This document shows, piece by piece, positions 10,543 to 24,488 of a stretch of DNA of 64,000 bases. Position 1 is the stretch's first letter. Every line of letters begins with the position of its first letter. The notes below the pieces were generated by a model. That model had not been told where the DNA came from. It did no database searches and saw nothing but the letters and a program-made list of their open reading frames with translations. Origin of the DNA: Kitasatospora acidiphila. GTDB lineage: Bacteria; Actinomycetota; Actinomycetes; Streptomycetales; Streptomycetaceae. Made by a program: the position numbers and the translations under genes. The stretch is from assembly GCF_006636205.1 (NCBI RefSeq), contig NZ_VIGB01000003.1, forward strand, positions 2,852,001-2,916,000, given 5' to 3'.

Positions 10543-11748
10543 TCAGGCCTCCAGGGCGGCGATACCGGGGAGGGTCTTGCCCTCCAGGTACTCGAGGCTC
10601 GCGCCGCCGCCGGTCGAAATGTGTCCGAACTTGTTCTCGTCGAAGCCGAGGGTGCGCACGGCCGCCGCCGAGTCGCCGCCGCCGACCACGGTGAAGGCTT
10701 CAGAGTCCAGCAGGGCCTGGGCCACCGCGCGGGTGCCGTCGGCGAACTGCGGGTGCTCGAAGACGCCCATCGGGCCGTTCCAGAAGACCGTCCTGGCGTC
10801 GGCCAGCTTCTCGGCGAATAGCGCGGCGGTCTTCGGGCCGATGTCCAGGCCGAGCTTGCCGGCCGGGATCGCGTCGACGTCGACGACCTCGAAGTCCTCG
10901 ACGGGGGCGCCGGTCTTGAGGTCCGGGAAGCCGCCGGCGACCGCGGTGTCCACCGGAATGATGAACTCCACCCCGCTGGCCTTCGCCCGCTCCAGGTACT
11001 CCAGCGCGACCGGGATCTGGTCCTCCTGCAGCAGCGAAGCACCCACCTCGTGGCCCAGGGCCTTGAGGAAGGTGAACATCATGCCGCCGCCGATCAGGAT
11101 CCGGTCGGCCTTGCCCAGCAGGTTGTCGATCACACCGACCTTGTCGGAGACCTTGGAACCGCCGAGCACCACGGCGTACGGACGCTGCACGTCCTCGGTC
11201 AGCCGCTTGAGGACGCCCAGCTCCTTCTCGATCAGCAGGCCGGCCGCGTGCGGCAGCCGGGCCGGCAGGTCGTAGACCGAGGCGTGCTTGCGGTGCACCG
11301 CGCCGAAGCCGTCGCCCACGTAGAGCTCGGCCAGCTCGGCCAGCTGGTCGGCGAAGGCGCCGCGCTCGGCGTCGTCCTTGCTGGTCTCCCCCGCGTTGAA
11401 GCGCAGGTTCTCCAGCAGCGTGACCTCGCCGTCGCCGAGGGCGGCGACGGTGGCCTTCGCGCTGTCACCCACGGTGTCGGTCGCGAACGCGACCGGCTTG
11501 CCGAGGAGCTCGCCCAGGCGCACGGCCACCGGCGCCAGCGAGAACTGCGGGTCCGGCGCGCCCTTGGGGCGGCCGAGGTGGGAGGCGACGACCACCCGGG
11601 CGCCGCGCTCCAGCAGCGCGGTGATGGTCGGCGCGACGGCACGGATCCGGCCGTCGTCGGTGATCGTGGTGCCGTTCAGCGGCACATTGAGGTCGGCGCG
11701 GACGAACACCCGCTTGCCGGACACGTCGAGGTCGTCGATGGTCTTCAC
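10543..11748 (-). CDS. pgk: Phosphoglycerate kinase
   Basis: 401 residues from GTG 11748 (VKTIDDLDVSGKRVFVRADL), with AGGAGA nine bases upstream fixing the start. ATP-forming glycolytic step from 1,3-bisphosphoglycerate. Visible are the substrate motif RVFVRADLNVPLNG, VVASHLGRPKGAPDPQFSL, VLGGSKVSDKVGVIDNLL, and the nucleotide region VFWNGPMGVFEHPQFADGT with the glycine-rich GGGDSAAAVRTLG. Full length. A strong terminator separates it from gap upstream, so pgk-tpiA may also have their own promoter in 11749-11844. Confidence 0.98.
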   Translation of the reverse strand: MKTIDDLDVSGKRVFVRADLNVPLNGTTITDDGRIRAVAPTITALLERGARVVVASHLGRPKGAPDPQFSLAPVAVRLGELLGKPVAFATDTVGDSAKATVAALGDGEVTLLENLRFNAGETSKDDAERGAFADQLAELAELYVGDGFGAVHRKHASVYDLPARLPHAAGLLIEKELGVLKRLTEDVQRPYAVVLGGSKVSDKVGVIDNLLGKADRILIGGGMMFTFLKALGHEVGASLLQEDQIPVALEYLERAKASGVEFIIPVDTAVAGGFPDLKTGAPVEDFEVVDVDAIPAGKLGLDIGPKTAALFAEKLADARTVFWNGPMGVFEHPQFADGTRAVAQALLDSEAFTVVGGGDSAAAVRTLGFDENKFGHISTGGGASLEYLEGKTLPGIAALEA

Positions 11749-11844
11749 GGTCTTCGATCTCCTGGGGAAGGGGTGGCGCTGCACAGGCGGCGCAGCACCG
11801 AGCCGCACCGCCGGAGCGGGCGGAACAGCGGTGAGGGTGGGCAG

Positions 11845-11889
11845 GGACCGGGCCCGGAGGCGGCAGGTGCCGCCGTCCGGGCCCGGTCC
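11845..11889 (-). terminator. Long hairpin terminator downstream of gap
   Basis: Outer arms GGACCGGGCCCGGA / TCCGGGCCCGGTCC and inner arms GGCGGC / GCCGCC enclose an AGGT loop, with a single bulged G. About 20 base pairs in total, 26 bases after the gap stop. Confidence 0.85.
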
Positions 11890-11914
11890 GTTCACATCAC
11901 ATGCTCCCGCAGGG

Positions 11915-12919
<1,005 letters not shown>

Positions 12920-13082
12920 TTACCGATCTCCTTTAGGTACGCCGGATTGACCCGACGGGGGGTTTGAAATGGGTTGTCCCCGACCACCCATGACCCTACC
13001 CCCCTGACGCCGCACAGGCACATCCCCTGTGGCCTACGCCATGTCGTGGCGTACTTGCGGCCAATCTTCGATGTGACGTAAA

Positions 13083-13129
13083 GGGCCCGGCGTGACGCAC
13101 CGGGGTTTGCGGTGCGTCGCGCCGGGCCC
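13083..13129 (-). terminator. Hairpin terminator after whiA
   Basis: 19-bp arms GGGCCCGGCGTGACGCACC and GGTGCGTCGCGCCGGGCCC pair with one G-T wobble around a 9-base loop, 22 bases after the whiA stop. It ends the uvrC-rapZ-yvcK-whiA transcript. Confidence 0.85.
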
Positions 13130-13151
13130 ATGGCCGCGCGGTCGGGCGGGC

Positions 13152-14132
13152 TCAGCTGAGCGCCATCTCCTCGGTGAGGCTCGCCTCCGTGCCGGGCAGG
13201 CCGAGCTCCATCGCCCGCTTGTCGGCCATCGCCAGCAGTCGGCGGATCCGACCGGCCACCGCGTCCTTGGTCAGCGGCGGGTCGGCGAGCGCGCCCAGCT
13301 CCTCCAGCGAGGCCTGCTTGTGCTGCATCCGCAGCTGGCCGGCCGCGGCCAGGTGCTCGGGCACCTCCTCGCCGAGGATCTCCAGGGCCCTGGACACCCG
13401 GGCGCCGGCCGCCACCGCGGCCCGGGCCGAGCGGCGCAGGTTGGCGTCGTCGAAGTTGGCCAGCCGGTTGGCGGTGGCCCGCACCTCGCGGCGCAGCCGG
13501 CGCTCCTCCCAGGCCAGCACCGACTCGTGGGCACCGAGCCGGGTGAGCAGCGCGCCGATCGCGTCGCCGTCCCGGATCACCACCCGGTCGGCGCCGCGCA
13601 CCTCGCGGGCTTTGGCCGGAATGCCCAGCCGGCGGGCCGCGCCGACCAGGGCGAGCGCGGCCTCGGAGCCGGGGCAGGTGATCTCCAGCGAGGAGGACCG
13701 GCCCGGCTCGGTGAGCGAGCCGTGGGCCAGGAAGGCGCCGCGCCAGGCCGCCTCGGCGTCGCAGGTGGCGCCGGAGACCACCGCCGGGGGCAGCCCCCGG
13801 ATCGGGCGGCCGCGCCCGTCCACCAGCCCGGTCTGCCGGGCCAGCAACTCACCGTCCTTGATCACCCGGACCACGTACCGGCTGCCGCGCCGCAGACCGC
13901 TGGGAGCCATCACCACCAGTTCGGAGGCGTGACCGAAGATCTCCAGCAGGTCCTTGCGCAGCCGTCGCGCCGCAATGCCGGTGTCCAGCTCCGCCTCGAT
14001 CACGATCCGACCGCTCACAATGTGCAGTCCGCCCGCGAATCGCAGGATCGCCGACACCTCAGCCTTGCGACAGCAGGCCCGGGTGACGGGGAGCCGGCTG
14101 ATTTCGTCCTTCACCGCTGCCGTCATCGCCAT
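13152..14132 (-). CDS. whiA: Sporulation transcription regulator WhiA
   Basis: 326 residues from ATG 14132 ([18 protein letters not shown]); ATG 14126 is a near alternative. WhiA acts with WhiB at promoters of sporulation-septation genes in streptomycetes. The N-terminal two-thirds is a degenerate LAGLIDADG-type fold ([20 protein letters not shown], then [20 protein letters not shown]). The C-terminal helix-turn-helix spans [20 protein letters not shown] and [13 protein letters not shown]. The start overlaps the end of yvcK by 10 bases. Confidence 0.97.
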   Translation of the reverse strand: MAMTAAVKDEISRLPVTRACCRKAEVSAILRFAGGLHIVSGRIVIEAELDTGIAARRLRKDLLEIFGHASELVVMAPSGLRRGSRYVVRVIKDGELLARQTGLVDGRGRPIRGLPPAVVSGATCDAEAAWRGAFLAHGSLTEPGRSSSLEITCPGSEAALALVGAARRLGIPAKAREVRGADRVVIRDGDAIGALLTRLGAHESVLAWEERRLRREVRATANRLANFDDANLRRSARAAVAAGARVSRALEILGEEVPEHLAAAGQLRMQHKQASLEELGALADPPLTKDAVAGRIRRLLAMADKRAMELGLPGTEASLTEEMALS

Positions 14133-15190
14133 GGGCCGATCCTTCCATGTGTCCGGAAAATCCGGTCGTACGCGGCAGCCAGAAGCTCCGGGTCGTGTCG
14201 CGGGCTGCCGTCCTTGGCTGCCACCGTGTCCAGCACCAGGGCCGCGCCCATCCGCTCGGCCGCCCGGTGCAGGCCGGTCAGGTCGGCCACGCCGAAGGCG
14301 CCGCCGGTGACCGCGCGCTCGTCCACCAGGATCGCATCCACGTCGAGGTCCGGGGCGTGGTCGGCGATCACGTCCAGGTGGCGCTGCGGGGTGAAGCCCT
14401 CGGTCTCGCCGGGCTGCGGGGCCAGGTTGAGGCAGAGCAGCCGCCGGGCCTTGGTCTCCACCAGGGCCTTGGCCAGCTCGGGCACCAGCAGGTGCGGCAG
14501 CACGCTGGTGAACCAGGAGCCGGGCCCGAGCACCACCCAGTCCGCCTCCAGCACCGCGGCCACCGCCTCGGGCACCGCCGGCGGCTCCTTGGGCAGCAGC
14601 CGCACCGACTGCACGGTGCCCGGGGTGATCGCCACGCTGGCCTGGCCGCGCACGGCGGAGACCACGGCCGGGTGCGCCGGGTCGTGGCCGCGCACCTGGG
14701 CCTCGATGTCCAGCGGGACCGCCGACATCGGCAGCACCCGACCCTGCACGTTGAGCAGCCGGCCGACCCACTCCAGCGCCGCCACCGGGTCGCCGAGCTT
14801 CTCCCACAGCGCCACGATCAGCAGGTTGCCGACCGCGTGGCCGCCCAGCTCGCCGGTGCCGGTGAAGCGCTGCTGGATCACCTCGGACCAGGTGCGGCCC
14901 CAGTCGTCGTCGCCGCAGAGCGCCGCCAGGGCCTTGCGCAGGTCGCCGGGCGGCAGCACGCCCAGCTCGGTGCGGAGCCGGCCGCTGGAGCCGCCGTCGT
15001 CGGCGACGGTGACCACGGCGGTCAGGTCGGAGGTGAGGCGGCGCAGCGCGGAGAGCGACGCGGACAGGCCCTGTCCGCCGCCGAGGGCCGTGATCCGCGG
15101 CGCGGTGCCAGCTCGGGAGCCTCGTGACGGGGAGCCCCGCTCGGCGGCCTTGTGCTGGTGCTGCTGCCGCCCTGGCGAGTATCCCGTCAC
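14123..15190 (-). CDS. yvcK: YvcK/CofD-like gluconeogenesis factor
   Basis: 355 residues from GTG 15190, with a variable basic first ~30 residues before the conserved [19 protein letters not shown]. The family binds UDP-sugars and affects cell-wall and carbon metabolism. The signature [19 protein letters not shown] follows, then [14 protein letters not shown] and [16 protein letters not shown]. The gene lies between rapZ and whiA in the order conserved across actinobacteria and firmicutes. Confidence 0.94.
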   Translation of the reverse strand: MTGYSPGRQQHQHKAAERGSPSRGSRAGTAPRITALGGGQGLSASLSALRRLTSDLTAVVTVADDGGSSGRLRTELGVLPPGDLRKALAALCGDDDWGRTWSEVIQQRFTGTGELGGHAVGNLLIVALWEKLGDPVAALEWVGRLLNVQGRVLPMSAVPLDIEAQVRGHDPAHPAVVSAVRGQASVAITPGTVQSVRLLPKEPPAVPEAVAAVLEADWVVLGPGSWFTSVLPHLLVPELAKALVETKARRLLCLNLAPQPGETEGFTPQRHLDVIADHAPDLDVDAILVDERAVTGGAFGVADLTGLHRAAERMGAALVLDTVAAKDGSPRHDPELLAAAYDRIFRTHGRIGPWR

Positions 15191-15234
15191 ACCTACCCCA
15201 CGATCCTGTCCTTCGGCGGGCTCTCGGCCCGCCG

Positions 15235-16149
15235 CTACTCCCGTCCCATGTCGCGGTGCACCAGTACCGTCTCCACGCCGTCCGCGATCAGACGCTTCGT
15301 CAATCGCTCCGACATCGCGACGCTGCGATGCTTGCCACCGGTGCAGCCTACGGCAAGCGTCATGTACCGCTTACCCTCGCGACGGTAACCCTCGGTGACA
15401 ATCCGCAGGAGCTCGGCGTAGCCGTCGAGGAACTCCTTGGCACCGGGCTGCTGGAACACGTACTCGGCCACCTCGGTGTCGGTGCCGGTGCGGGGCCGCA
15501 GCTCGGGCACCCAGTGCGGGTTCGGCAGGAAGCGGCAGTCGACCACCAGGTCGGCGTCGACCGGCAGGCCGTACTTGAAGCCGAAACTCATCACGGTGCA
15601 GCGCAGTTCGGGCTCGTCGTGGTCGGCGAACTGGGCGTCCAGCTTGGCCCGCAGCTGGTGCACGTTGAGGTCGGTGGTGTCGATCACCAGGTCGGCCTCG
15701 CCGCGCAGTTCGCGCAGCAGGTCGCGCTCCTGCGCGATGCCGTCGACGATCCGGCCGTCGCCCTGCAGCGGGTGCGGCCGGCGCACGCTCTCGAAGCGGC
15801 GCACCAGCGCCTCGTCGCTCGACTCCAGGTAGACCACCCGCAGCCGGATCCCGCGCTTCTCCAGGTCCTCCAGGGAGGCCCGCAGATCGTCGAAGAACTG
15901 CCGGCCGCGGACGTCGATCACCACGCCGATCCGGGCCACCGCGCCCTGCGAGCGGGCGCCGAGGTCGACCATGGTGGGAATGAGCGCCGGCGGCAGGTTG
16001 TCGACCACGAACCAGCCGAGGTCCTCCAGGCACTTGGCCGCGGTGCTGCGGCCGGCTCCGGACATGCCGGAGATGATCACCAGCTCCGGTGCGGTCTCAT
16101 CCGCGGCCCCCTGCGGCCGGGTGGTACCCCCGTCATCGGACACTGTCAC
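15235..16149 (-). CDS. rapZ: RNase adapter / nucleotide-binding protein RapZ (YvcJ)
   Basis: 304 residues from GTG 16149, whose GTGA overlaps the uvrC stop; GTG 16143 is an alternative. An N-terminal P-loop, [20 protein letters not shown], is followed by [38 protein letters not shown] and the C-terminal [15 protein letters not shown] are family hallmarks. In enterobacteria RapZ controls glucosamine-6-phosphate synthase through small RNAs and RNase E. In actinobacteria the role is less certain, so only the nucleotide binding is inferred here. Confidence 0.93.
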   Translation of the reverse strand: MTVSDDGGTTRPQGAADETAPELVIISGMSGAGRSTAAKCLEDLGWFVVDNLPPALIPTMVDLGARSQGAVARIGVVIDVRGRQFFDDLRASLEDLEKRGIRLRVVYLESSDEALVRRFESVRRPHPLQGDGRIVDGIAQERDLLRELRGEADLVIDTTDLNVHQLRAKLDAQFADHDEPELRCTVMSFGFKYGLPVDADLVVDCRFLPNPHWVPELRPRTGTDTEVAEYVFQQPGAKEFLDGYAELLRIVTEGYRREGKRYMTLAVGCTGGKHRSVAMSERLTKRLIADGVETVLVHRDMGRE

Positions 16150-18173
16150 TTCGGTTCCCCGCTCTCGGTACTCGCCAGGCTCTCGTCGGTCGTGCCCCCG
16201 GGCACGGCGTCCTCCATGATCTCGCCCGTGGCGGTGTTCACGGCGAATGCCGCGGGTGTCCGGGAGGACAACGCCGTGACAACAGTTTCGGCGGTCCGGC
16301 GCCCGATCCCCGGGACCTCGCAGATCTCCTCGACCGTGGCGGCGCGCAGCTTCTTCAGCGAGCCGAAGTGCTTGAGCAGCGCGGTGCGGCGGGTCTGGCC
16401 GAGGCCGGGCACCGCGTCCAGGCCGCCGGTGGTCAGCCGCTTGGTGCGCTTGGAGCGCTGGTAGGAGATGGCGAACCGGTGCGCCTCGTCGCGGACCCGC
16501 TGCAGCAGGTAGAGGCCCTCGCTGCTGCGCGGCAGCACCACCGGGTCGTCCTCGCCGGGCAGCCAGACCTCCTCCAGGCGCTTGGCCAGGCCGCACAACG
16601 CGACGTCGTCGATACCCAGTTCGTCAAGCGCGCGCTGGGCGGCTGCCACCTGGGGCTGACCGCCGTCGACCACCAGCAGCTGGGGCGGGTAGGCGAAGCG
16701 CTTGGGGCGGCCGTCGTCGGTGCGGGGGCCGTCGGTCTCGTCGGAGTCCTCGGGGACGGCCCATTCGCCGGTCTGCTCGCGCTCCTGGAGGTAGCGGCGG
16801 AACCGGCGGCTGATCACCTCGTGCATCGAGCGGACGTCGTCCTGGCCCTCGAAGCCCTTGATCTGGAAGCGGCGGTACTCGCCCTTGCGGGCCAGGCCGT
16901 CCTCGAAGACCACCATGGAGGCGACCACGTCCTCCCCCTGCAGGTGGGAGATGTCGAAGCACTCGATCCGCAGCGGGACGCTGTCCAACTCCAGTGCGTC
17001 GGCGATCTCCTGCAGGGCCCGGCTGCGGGTGGTCAGGTCGGAGGCCCGCTTGGTCTTGTGAAGTGCCAGCGCCTGCTGGGCGTTGCGCTCCACGGTGGCC
17101 ATCAGGTCCTTCTTGTCGCCGCGTTGCGGCACCCGCAGGTCAACCTGGGCCCCCCGCAGGCCGCTCAGCCACTCCTGCGCCGGCCCGACCGGCTCGGGCA
17201 GTGCGGGCACCAGCACCTCGCGCGGCACCGACTCGCTGCCGCTGCCGTAGAGCTGCTGGAGCGCGTGCTCCACCAGCGCGGCGGTGTCCACGTCCTCGAC
17301 CTTGTCGGTGACCCAGCCGCGCTGGCCGCGCACCCGGCCGCCGCGGACGTGGAAGATCTGCACGGCCGCCTCCAACTCGTCCTCGGCGAGGGCGAGCAGG
17401 TCGGCGTCGGTGCCGTCGGCCAGCACCACCGCGTTCTTCTCCATCGCGCGCTTGAGCGCCTCGATGTCGTCGCGCAGCCGGGCCGCCTTCTCGTACTCCA
17501 GCTCGGCGGCGGCCTCGCCCATCTGCTCTTCCAGCCGGCGCAGGTAGTTGCCGGTGCGCCCGGCCATGAAGTCGCAGAACTCCTCGGCCAGCTCCCGGTG
17601 CTCGGCCGCCGAGACCTTGCCGACGCAGGGCGCGGCGCACTTGCCGATGTAGCCGAGCAGGCAGGGGCGGCCGACCTGCTGGGCGCGCTTGAAGACGCCG
17701 TTGGAGCAGGTGCGGACCGGGAAGACCCGCAGCAGCAGGTCGACCGTCTCCCGGATCGCCCAGGCGTGCCCGTACGGACCGAAGTAGCGCACGCCCTTCT
17801 TGTGCGCCCCGCGCATCACCTGGACCCGGGGGAACTCCTCGTTGAGGGTGACCGCGAGCTCGGGGTAGCTCTTGTCATCGCGGTACTTGACGTTGAACCG
17901 GGGGTCGAACTCCTTGATCCAGGAGTACTCCAGCTGCAGCGCCTCGACCTCGGTGCCGACCACGGTCCACTCCACCGAGGCGGCGGTGGTGACCATGGTG
18001 GCGGTGCGCGGGTGCAGGTTGGCCAGGTCCTGGAAGTAGGAGGAGAGCCGCGGGCGCAGGCTCTTGGCCTTGCCGACGTAGATCACCCGGCCGTGCTCGT
18101 CCCGGAACCGGTAGACCCCTGGGGAGGTCGGGATCGCGCCGGGTGCCGGGCGGTAGGTGGACGGGTCAGCCAT
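16146..18173 (-). CDS. uvrC: Excinuclease ABC subunit C
   Basis: 675 residues from ATG 18173. UvrC makes both incisions in nucleotide excision repair. In order: GIY-YIG domain ([20 protein letters not shown], about residues 19-38), the Cys-rich segment [20 protein letters not shown], the UVR helix that binds UvrB ([20 protein letters not shown], about 220-240), an RNase H-like nuclease with [20 protein letters not shown] and [11 protein letters not shown], and helix-hairpin-helix motifs near the end ([13 protein letters not shown]). First gene of the uvrC-rapZ-yvcK-whiA unit. Confidence 0.98.
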   Translation of the reverse strand: MADPSTYRPAPGAIPTSPGVYRFRDEHGRVIYVGKAKSLRPRLSSYFQDLANLHPRTATMVTTAASVEWTVVGTEVEALQLEYSWIKEFDPRFNVKYRDDKSYPELAVTLNEEFPRVQVMRGAHKKGVRYFGPYGHAWAIRETVDLLLRVFPVRTCSNGVFKRAQQVGRPCLLGYIGKCAAPCVGKVSAAEHRELAEEFCDFMAGRTGNYLRRLEEQMGEAAAELEYEKAARLRDDIEALKRAMEKNAVVLADGTDADLLALAEDELEAAVQIFHVRGGRVRGQRGWVTDKVEDVDTAALVEHALQQLYGSGSESVPREVLVPALPEPVGPAQEWLSGLRGAQVDLRVPQRGDKKDLMATVERNAQQALALHKTKRASDLTTRSRALQEIADALELDSVPLRIECFDISHLQGEDVVASMVVFEDGLARKGEYRRFQIKGFEGQDDVRSMHEVISRRFRRYLQEREQTGEWAVPEDSDETDGPRTDDGRPKRFAYPPQLLVVDGGQPQVAAAQRALDELGIDDVALCGLAKRLEEVWLPGEDDPVVLPRSSEGLYLLQRVRDEAHRFAISYQRSKRTKRLTTGGLDAVPGLGQTRRTALLKHFGSLKKLRAATVEEICEVPGIGRRTAETVVTALSSRTPAAFAVNTATGEIMEDAVPGGTTDESLASTESGEPK

Positions 18174-18218
18174 GCGGTTCGGTCCCCCTCATACGTGTCG
18201 ACAGTCGAAACCCTAGCT

Positions 18219-18671
18219 CTAGCTGGGAGTGACCGTGAGCTGCCCGTTGTCCACGGTCACCGGGTAGCCGGGCAGCGGCTTGGGCGCCGGGCCGTCGGTC
18301 ACCGAGCCGTCCGCGATGGCGAAGCGGCTGCCGTGGCACGGGCACTGGATGGTGCCGCTCGCCACCTGGTCGACGACGCAGCCGGCGTGGGTGCAGCGGG
18401 CGCTGAACGCCTTGTACTGGCCCGCGGTCGGCTGGGTCACCACGATCCGCTGCTCCCGGAACACCTTGCCGCCGCCGACCGGCACCGCCGAGGCCGGGCC
18501 GAGCTGGACCGGGGCGGCGGACTTCTGGCCGGAGGAGGCCGAGTTGTCGGCCGAGCTCGCCGAGCTGGAGCAGCCGGCCACCGCGAGCGCGGAGCCCCCG
18601 GCCAGGACCGCGGCCCCGCAGCAGAGCAGGGTGCGGCGGGAGGTGACGGGCGAATCGGGCATGTCGGACAC
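18219..18671 (-). CDS. Rieske [2Fe-2S] lipoprotein
   Basis: 150 residues from GTG 18671, with AGGAG six bases upstream. A twin-arginine signal (SRRTLLCCGAAVLAGG) is combined with a lipobox (AVAGC), so this is a Tat-exported lipoprotein. A Ser-rich linker leads to the Rieske domain: CTHAGC at about residues 89-94 and CPCHGS about 14 residues later, with the four Cys/His cluster ligands present. It resembles the small Rieske proteins often found beside uvrC in streptomycetes; the redox partner is unknown. It is separated from uvrC by 45 bases and reads in the same direction. Confidence 0.92.
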   Translation of the reverse strand: MSDMPDSPVTSRRTLLCCGAAVLAGGSALAVAGCSSSASSADNSASSGQKSAAPVQLGPASAVPVGGGKVFREQRIVVTQPTAGQYKAFSARCTHAGCVVDQVASGTIQCPCHGSRFAIADGSVTDGPAPKPLPGYPVTVDNGQLTVTPS

Positions 18672-18747
18672 GTGGTGCTCCTGAAGGGGAGGGCCGGGGG
18701 AACGGCCGCAGTCTAGCTCCGCTCCCCCAGCCCTCCCGGGCTGCTTG

Positions 18748-18765
18748 CTACTTCTTGACCGCGGC

Positions 18766-18782
<17 letters not shown>
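18748..18782. repeat. 18-bp tandem duplication at the 3' end of uvrA
   Basis: CTACTTCTTGACCGCGG occurs at 18748-18764 and again at 18766-18782. On the coding strand it encodes AAVKK plus the stop, so the last codons and the TAG of uvrA are present twice in tandem and the second stop is redundant. Confidence 0.8.
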
Positions 18783-21672
<2,890 letters not shown>

Positions 21673-21919
21673 TGGTTCTGGCGCCTTTCTCCGGGTCGGG
21701 CAGAACATCGGTCTTATTCAGTGTCGCCGACCAGCATATAGCTCAGGCGTTCGAATACCGGCGCTGTCCAGCCGGGTCCACCCGAATGAGTGAAGCGGAT
21801 CGCACTGACAATCGAGTCCTGCTCCGGAAAGCCGCTGCTCACCGCCCCGGGCGGCGATAGCCTCGCCGTGCAGAACAACGACCGGACCCCTGTCAAGGCA
21901 ACGCGGAGGCTCCCACCCC

Positions 21920-22675
21920 ATGACCCAGCAACTCGCCCCGGCCGATCTCGCCGCCGCCACCCTGCGCGACGTCGCCGAGAGCACCGAACGGCTGCTGCGC
22001 ACCGTCGTCGAGCTGACCCCGGAGGCGGTCGCCGAGCCGTCCGGGCTGCCCGGCTGGACCCGCGGCCATGTGCTGGCCCACATCGCCCGCAACGCCGACT
22101 CCCTGGTCAACCTGCTGGAGACCGCCCGCACCGGCGTGGAGATCCCGCAGTACGCCAGCGAGAGCGCCCGCGAGGAGGCCATCCAGCAGGGCGCGCCGCG
22201 GCCGCCGGCCGAGCAGCTGGCCGATCTGGAGGCCAGCGCCGAGCGGCTGGCCCAGGCGGCCGCCGCGCTCTCCCCGGAGCACTGGGCGGTGCAGCTGAAG
22301 CACCGGCTCGGCTACGTCTTCCCGGCCTACGAGGTGCCCGCCAAGCGCCTCGGCGAGCTGGAGTACCACCACGTCGACCTGCTGGCCGACTACACCCCGG
22401 CGCACTGGCCGGCCGGGTTCGCCGTCGACCAGTTCGACTTGCTGGCCCAGAAGTTCTCCGTCCCCGGGCTGCCCGCCGTCGCGCTGATCTGCGACGACAT
22501 CGAACACCGCGCGGTGATCGGCGACGGGCCGGTCACGCTGACGGCCGAGGGCCCGGTCCGCGCCCTGGCCGCCTGGCTCTCCGGCCGCTCCGACGGCGAC
22601 GGGCTGCAGGTCCGCGAGGACGGCGGCCCGCTGATCGACCACACGGCGCTGCCCGCACTCCCGCCGATGGGCTGA
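21920..22675 (+). CDS. Maleylpyruvate isomerase-family, mycothiol-dependent-type enzyme (DinB_2)
   Basis: 251 residues from ATG 21920. The N-terminal DinB-like four-helix bundle is recognisable in ESTERLLRTVVELTPEAVAE, SGLPGWTRGHVLAHIARNAD (metal His) and RLGELEYHHVDLLADYTPAH (metal His pair). These are the three-histidine positions typical of mycothiol-dependent maleylpyruvate isomerase relatives. The C-terminal segment resembles the associated MDMPI_C domain. The substrate cannot be read from sequence. It is followed closely by the MBL gene, so the two may be cotranscribed as a thiol-linked detoxification pair. Confidence 0.88.
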   Translation: MTQQLAPADLAAATLRDVAESTERLLRTVVELTPEAVAEPSGLPGWTRGHVLAHIARNADSLVNLLETARTGVEIPQYASESAREEAIQQGAPRPPAEQLADLEASAERLAQAAAALSPEHWAVQLKHRLGYVFPAYEVPAKRLGELEYHHVDLLADYTPAHWPAGFAVDQFDLLAQKFSVPGLPAVALICDDIEHRAVIGDGPVTLTAEGPVRALAAWLSGRSDGDGLQVREDGGPLIDHTALPALPPMG

Positions 22676-22718
22676 CGCACCATCATGGTGCCTGTCCCTT
22701 CACAGTGAGGAGCAACCC

Positions 22719-23372
22719 TTGAGCTACCACGGAGCCGTGACGGTCGGCGGTCGGCCGGATGTCCGGGAACTCGCCCACCTGATGATCACCAAGGTCGCGG
22801 TCGGCCCGTACGACAACAACGCCTATCTGCTGCGCTGCCGGGCCACCGACGAGCAGCTGCTCATCGACGCGGCGGCCGACGCGCCGACCCTGCTGGAGAC
22901 CGTCGGCGACCGGCTGGCCACGGTCGTCACCACGCACCGCCACCAGGACCACTGGAACGCGCTGGCCGAGGTGGTCGCCGCCACCCGGGCCCGGACCGCG
23001 GCCGGCCGGTTCGACGCCGAGGGCATCCCGGTCCACACCGACCTGCTGCTGGCGGACGGCGACACCCTCGAGGTCGGCCGGTGCCGGCTGACCGTGCGCC
23101 ACTTGGTCGGCCACACGCCCGGCGCGATCGTGCTGATCTACGACGACCCGGAGGGGCACCCGCACGTCTTCACCGGCGACTGCCTCTTCCCGGGCGGGGT
23201 CGGCAACACCTGGAACGACCCGGAGGCCTTCGACAGCCTCTACCGGGACGTCACCACCAAGCTGTTCGACGTGCTGCCGGACGAGTCCTGGGTGTACCCG
23301 GGGCACGGCAAGGACACCACCCTGGGCGCCGAGCGCCCGCACCTGGCCGAGTGGCGCGAGCGCGGCTGGTGA
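22719..23372 (+). CDS. MBL-fold metallo-hydrolase (glyoxalase II-like)
   Basis: 217 residues from TTG 22719, with GTGAGGAG six bases upstream supporting the rare start. The metal-binding motif THRHQDHW (about residues 72-79) is followed by a His in HLVGHTPGAIVL (about 131), an Asp in VFTGDCLFPGG and a late His in VYPGHGKDTTLG. This order matches hydroxyacylglutathione-hydrolase-like enzymes; a mycothiol thioester substrate would be an inference from the preceding gene. Confidence 0.9.
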   Translation: MSYHGAVTVGGRPDVRELAHLMITKVAVGPYDNNAYLLRCRATDEQLLIDAAADAPTLLETVGDRLATVVTTHRHQDHWNALAEVVAATRARTAAGRFDAEGIPVHTDLLLADGDTLEVGRCRLTVRHLVGHTPGAIVLIYDDPEGHPHVFTGDCLFPGGVGNTWNDPEAFDSLYRDVTTKLFDVLPDESWVYPGHGKDTTLGAERPHLAEWRERGW

Positions 23373-23378
23373 TCCGCC

Positions 23379-24284
23379 TCAGCCGGTCGCCCGGGAGCGC
23401 CGGGAGACCCAGAGGCTGCTCGCCGTGGTCGCCACCAGCACCGCGGCGATGAAGCCCAGCGAGAGCGGGATGCCGATCTGCGGAACGTGCACCCCGCTCT
23501 CGTGCAGCGCGTGCAGCACCAGCTTGACGCCGACGAAGCCGAGGATCAGCGCCAGGCCGTAGCCGAGGTGGACCAGCCGGCCCAGCATGCCGCCGAGCAG
23601 GAAGTAGAGCTGGCGCAGGCCCATCAGCGCGAAGGCGTTGGCGGTCAGCACGATGTAGGCGCTCTGGGTCAGGCCGAAGATCGCCGGGATCGAGTCCAGC
23701 GCGAACAGCAGGTCGGTGGTGCCGATCGCGAGCATCACCACGGCCGACTTGGAGACCGACGGGAACCGCTTGCGGATCGCGACCAGCATCCGGTTCTCGT
23801 GGAACTCCTCGTCCTCCGGGCGGCCGGCCCGCGCCTCGGCGAACAGCTTCCAGGCGGTCCACAGCAGGAACGCGCCGAACAGGTAGAAGACCCAGGAGAA
23901 GGCGGCGATCAGGGCGGCGCCGAGGGCGATGAAGATCGCCCGCAGCACCAGGGCGATGATCACGCCGACGCTCAGCACCCGGGACTGCTCCCGGGCCGGC
24001 ACCGCGAACTTCTTCATGATCAGCAGGAAGACGAAGAGGTTGTCGACGCTCAGCGACTTCTCGGTCAGGTAGCCGGCGAAGAACTCCCCGGCCGGCTTGG
24101 CCCCGCTGTGCCACCACAGGAACAGGCCGAAGAGCGCCGCCAGCGCGATCCAGACCCCGGTCCAGATCCCGGCCTCCTTCATGGAGACCACGTGCGGTCG
24201 GCGGGCGTTGATGATGAAGTCGGCGGCGATCAGAACCACCAGGACGGCCACGGTACTGGCCCACAAGGCGACGGATACGTCCAC
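23379..24284 (-). CDS. TerC-family integral membrane protein
   Basis: 301 residues from GTG 24284, with GGAGGAG upstream. About eight hydrophobic helices are visible. Hallmarks are ADFIINARRPHVVSMKEAG near the start, TEKSLSVDNLFVFLLIMKKF (about residues 73-92) with the conserved acidic residue, and AIGTTDLLFALDSIPAIFG in the second half. TerC/Alx proteins export Mn2+ or protect against metal stress, and an apparent Mn2+ riboswitch leader precedes this gene. It is convergent with the MBL gene (6 bases apart). Confidence 0.94.
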   Translation of the reverse strand: MDVSVALWASTVAVLVVLIAADFIINARRPHVVSMKEAGIWTGVWIALAALFGLFLWWHSGAKPAGEFFAGYLTEKSLSVDNLFVFLLIMKKFAVPAREQSRVLSVGVIIALVLRAIFIALGAALIAAFSWVFYLFGAFLLWTAWKLFAEARAGRPEDEEFHENRMLVAIRKRFPSVSKSAVVMLAIGTTDLLFALDSIPAIFGLTQSAYIVLTANAFALMGLRQLYFLLGGMLGRLVHLGYGLALILGFVGVKLVLHALHESGVHVPQIGIPLSLGFIAAVLVATTASSLWVSRRSRATG

Positions 24285-24425
24285 GAGAGCTGCTCCTCCG
24301 GCAATGACGAGTCTGCCGGAGGTCTCCTCCGCCCGCGCGCGCCACGCGGACCGGTGCACCCGGGCGGACCGGTCGACGGCCGCCGTGCTGACGGGAACAC
24401 CGCAGGGAGTACTCCCCTCCGATTG
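24285..24425 (-). ncRNA. Probable yybP-ykoY (Mn2+) riboswitch leader of terC
   Basis: On the minus strand the leader contains the conserved core GGGGAGTA (forward 24410-24417). P1 is closed by CGGAGG (forward 24416-24421) and CCTCCG (forward 24317-24322), the latter just after GAGGAGACC, matching the 3' consensus. The 3' strand of P1 is also part of CCTCCGGCA, which pairs perfectly (9 bp) with TGCCGGAGG covering the terC ribosome site (forward 24314-24322 with 24295-24303). P1 and the ribosome-site hairpin are therefore mutually exclusive, which predicts ligand-activated translation. The class is known to precede terC/alx/mntP genes. Confidence 0.8.
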
Positions 24426-24488
24426 CCAAGGAGAGTACCAGGAAAGACCAAGAGAAGGTAAAGAGGAGCGGTCAGAGGCCGTGCCGGC

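Noticed and set aside
21738..21757. SOS (LexA) box upstream of uvrA
   Set aside because: Only one half (TTCGAAC) is good; the second half does not match the CGAAC-N4-GTTCG pattern.
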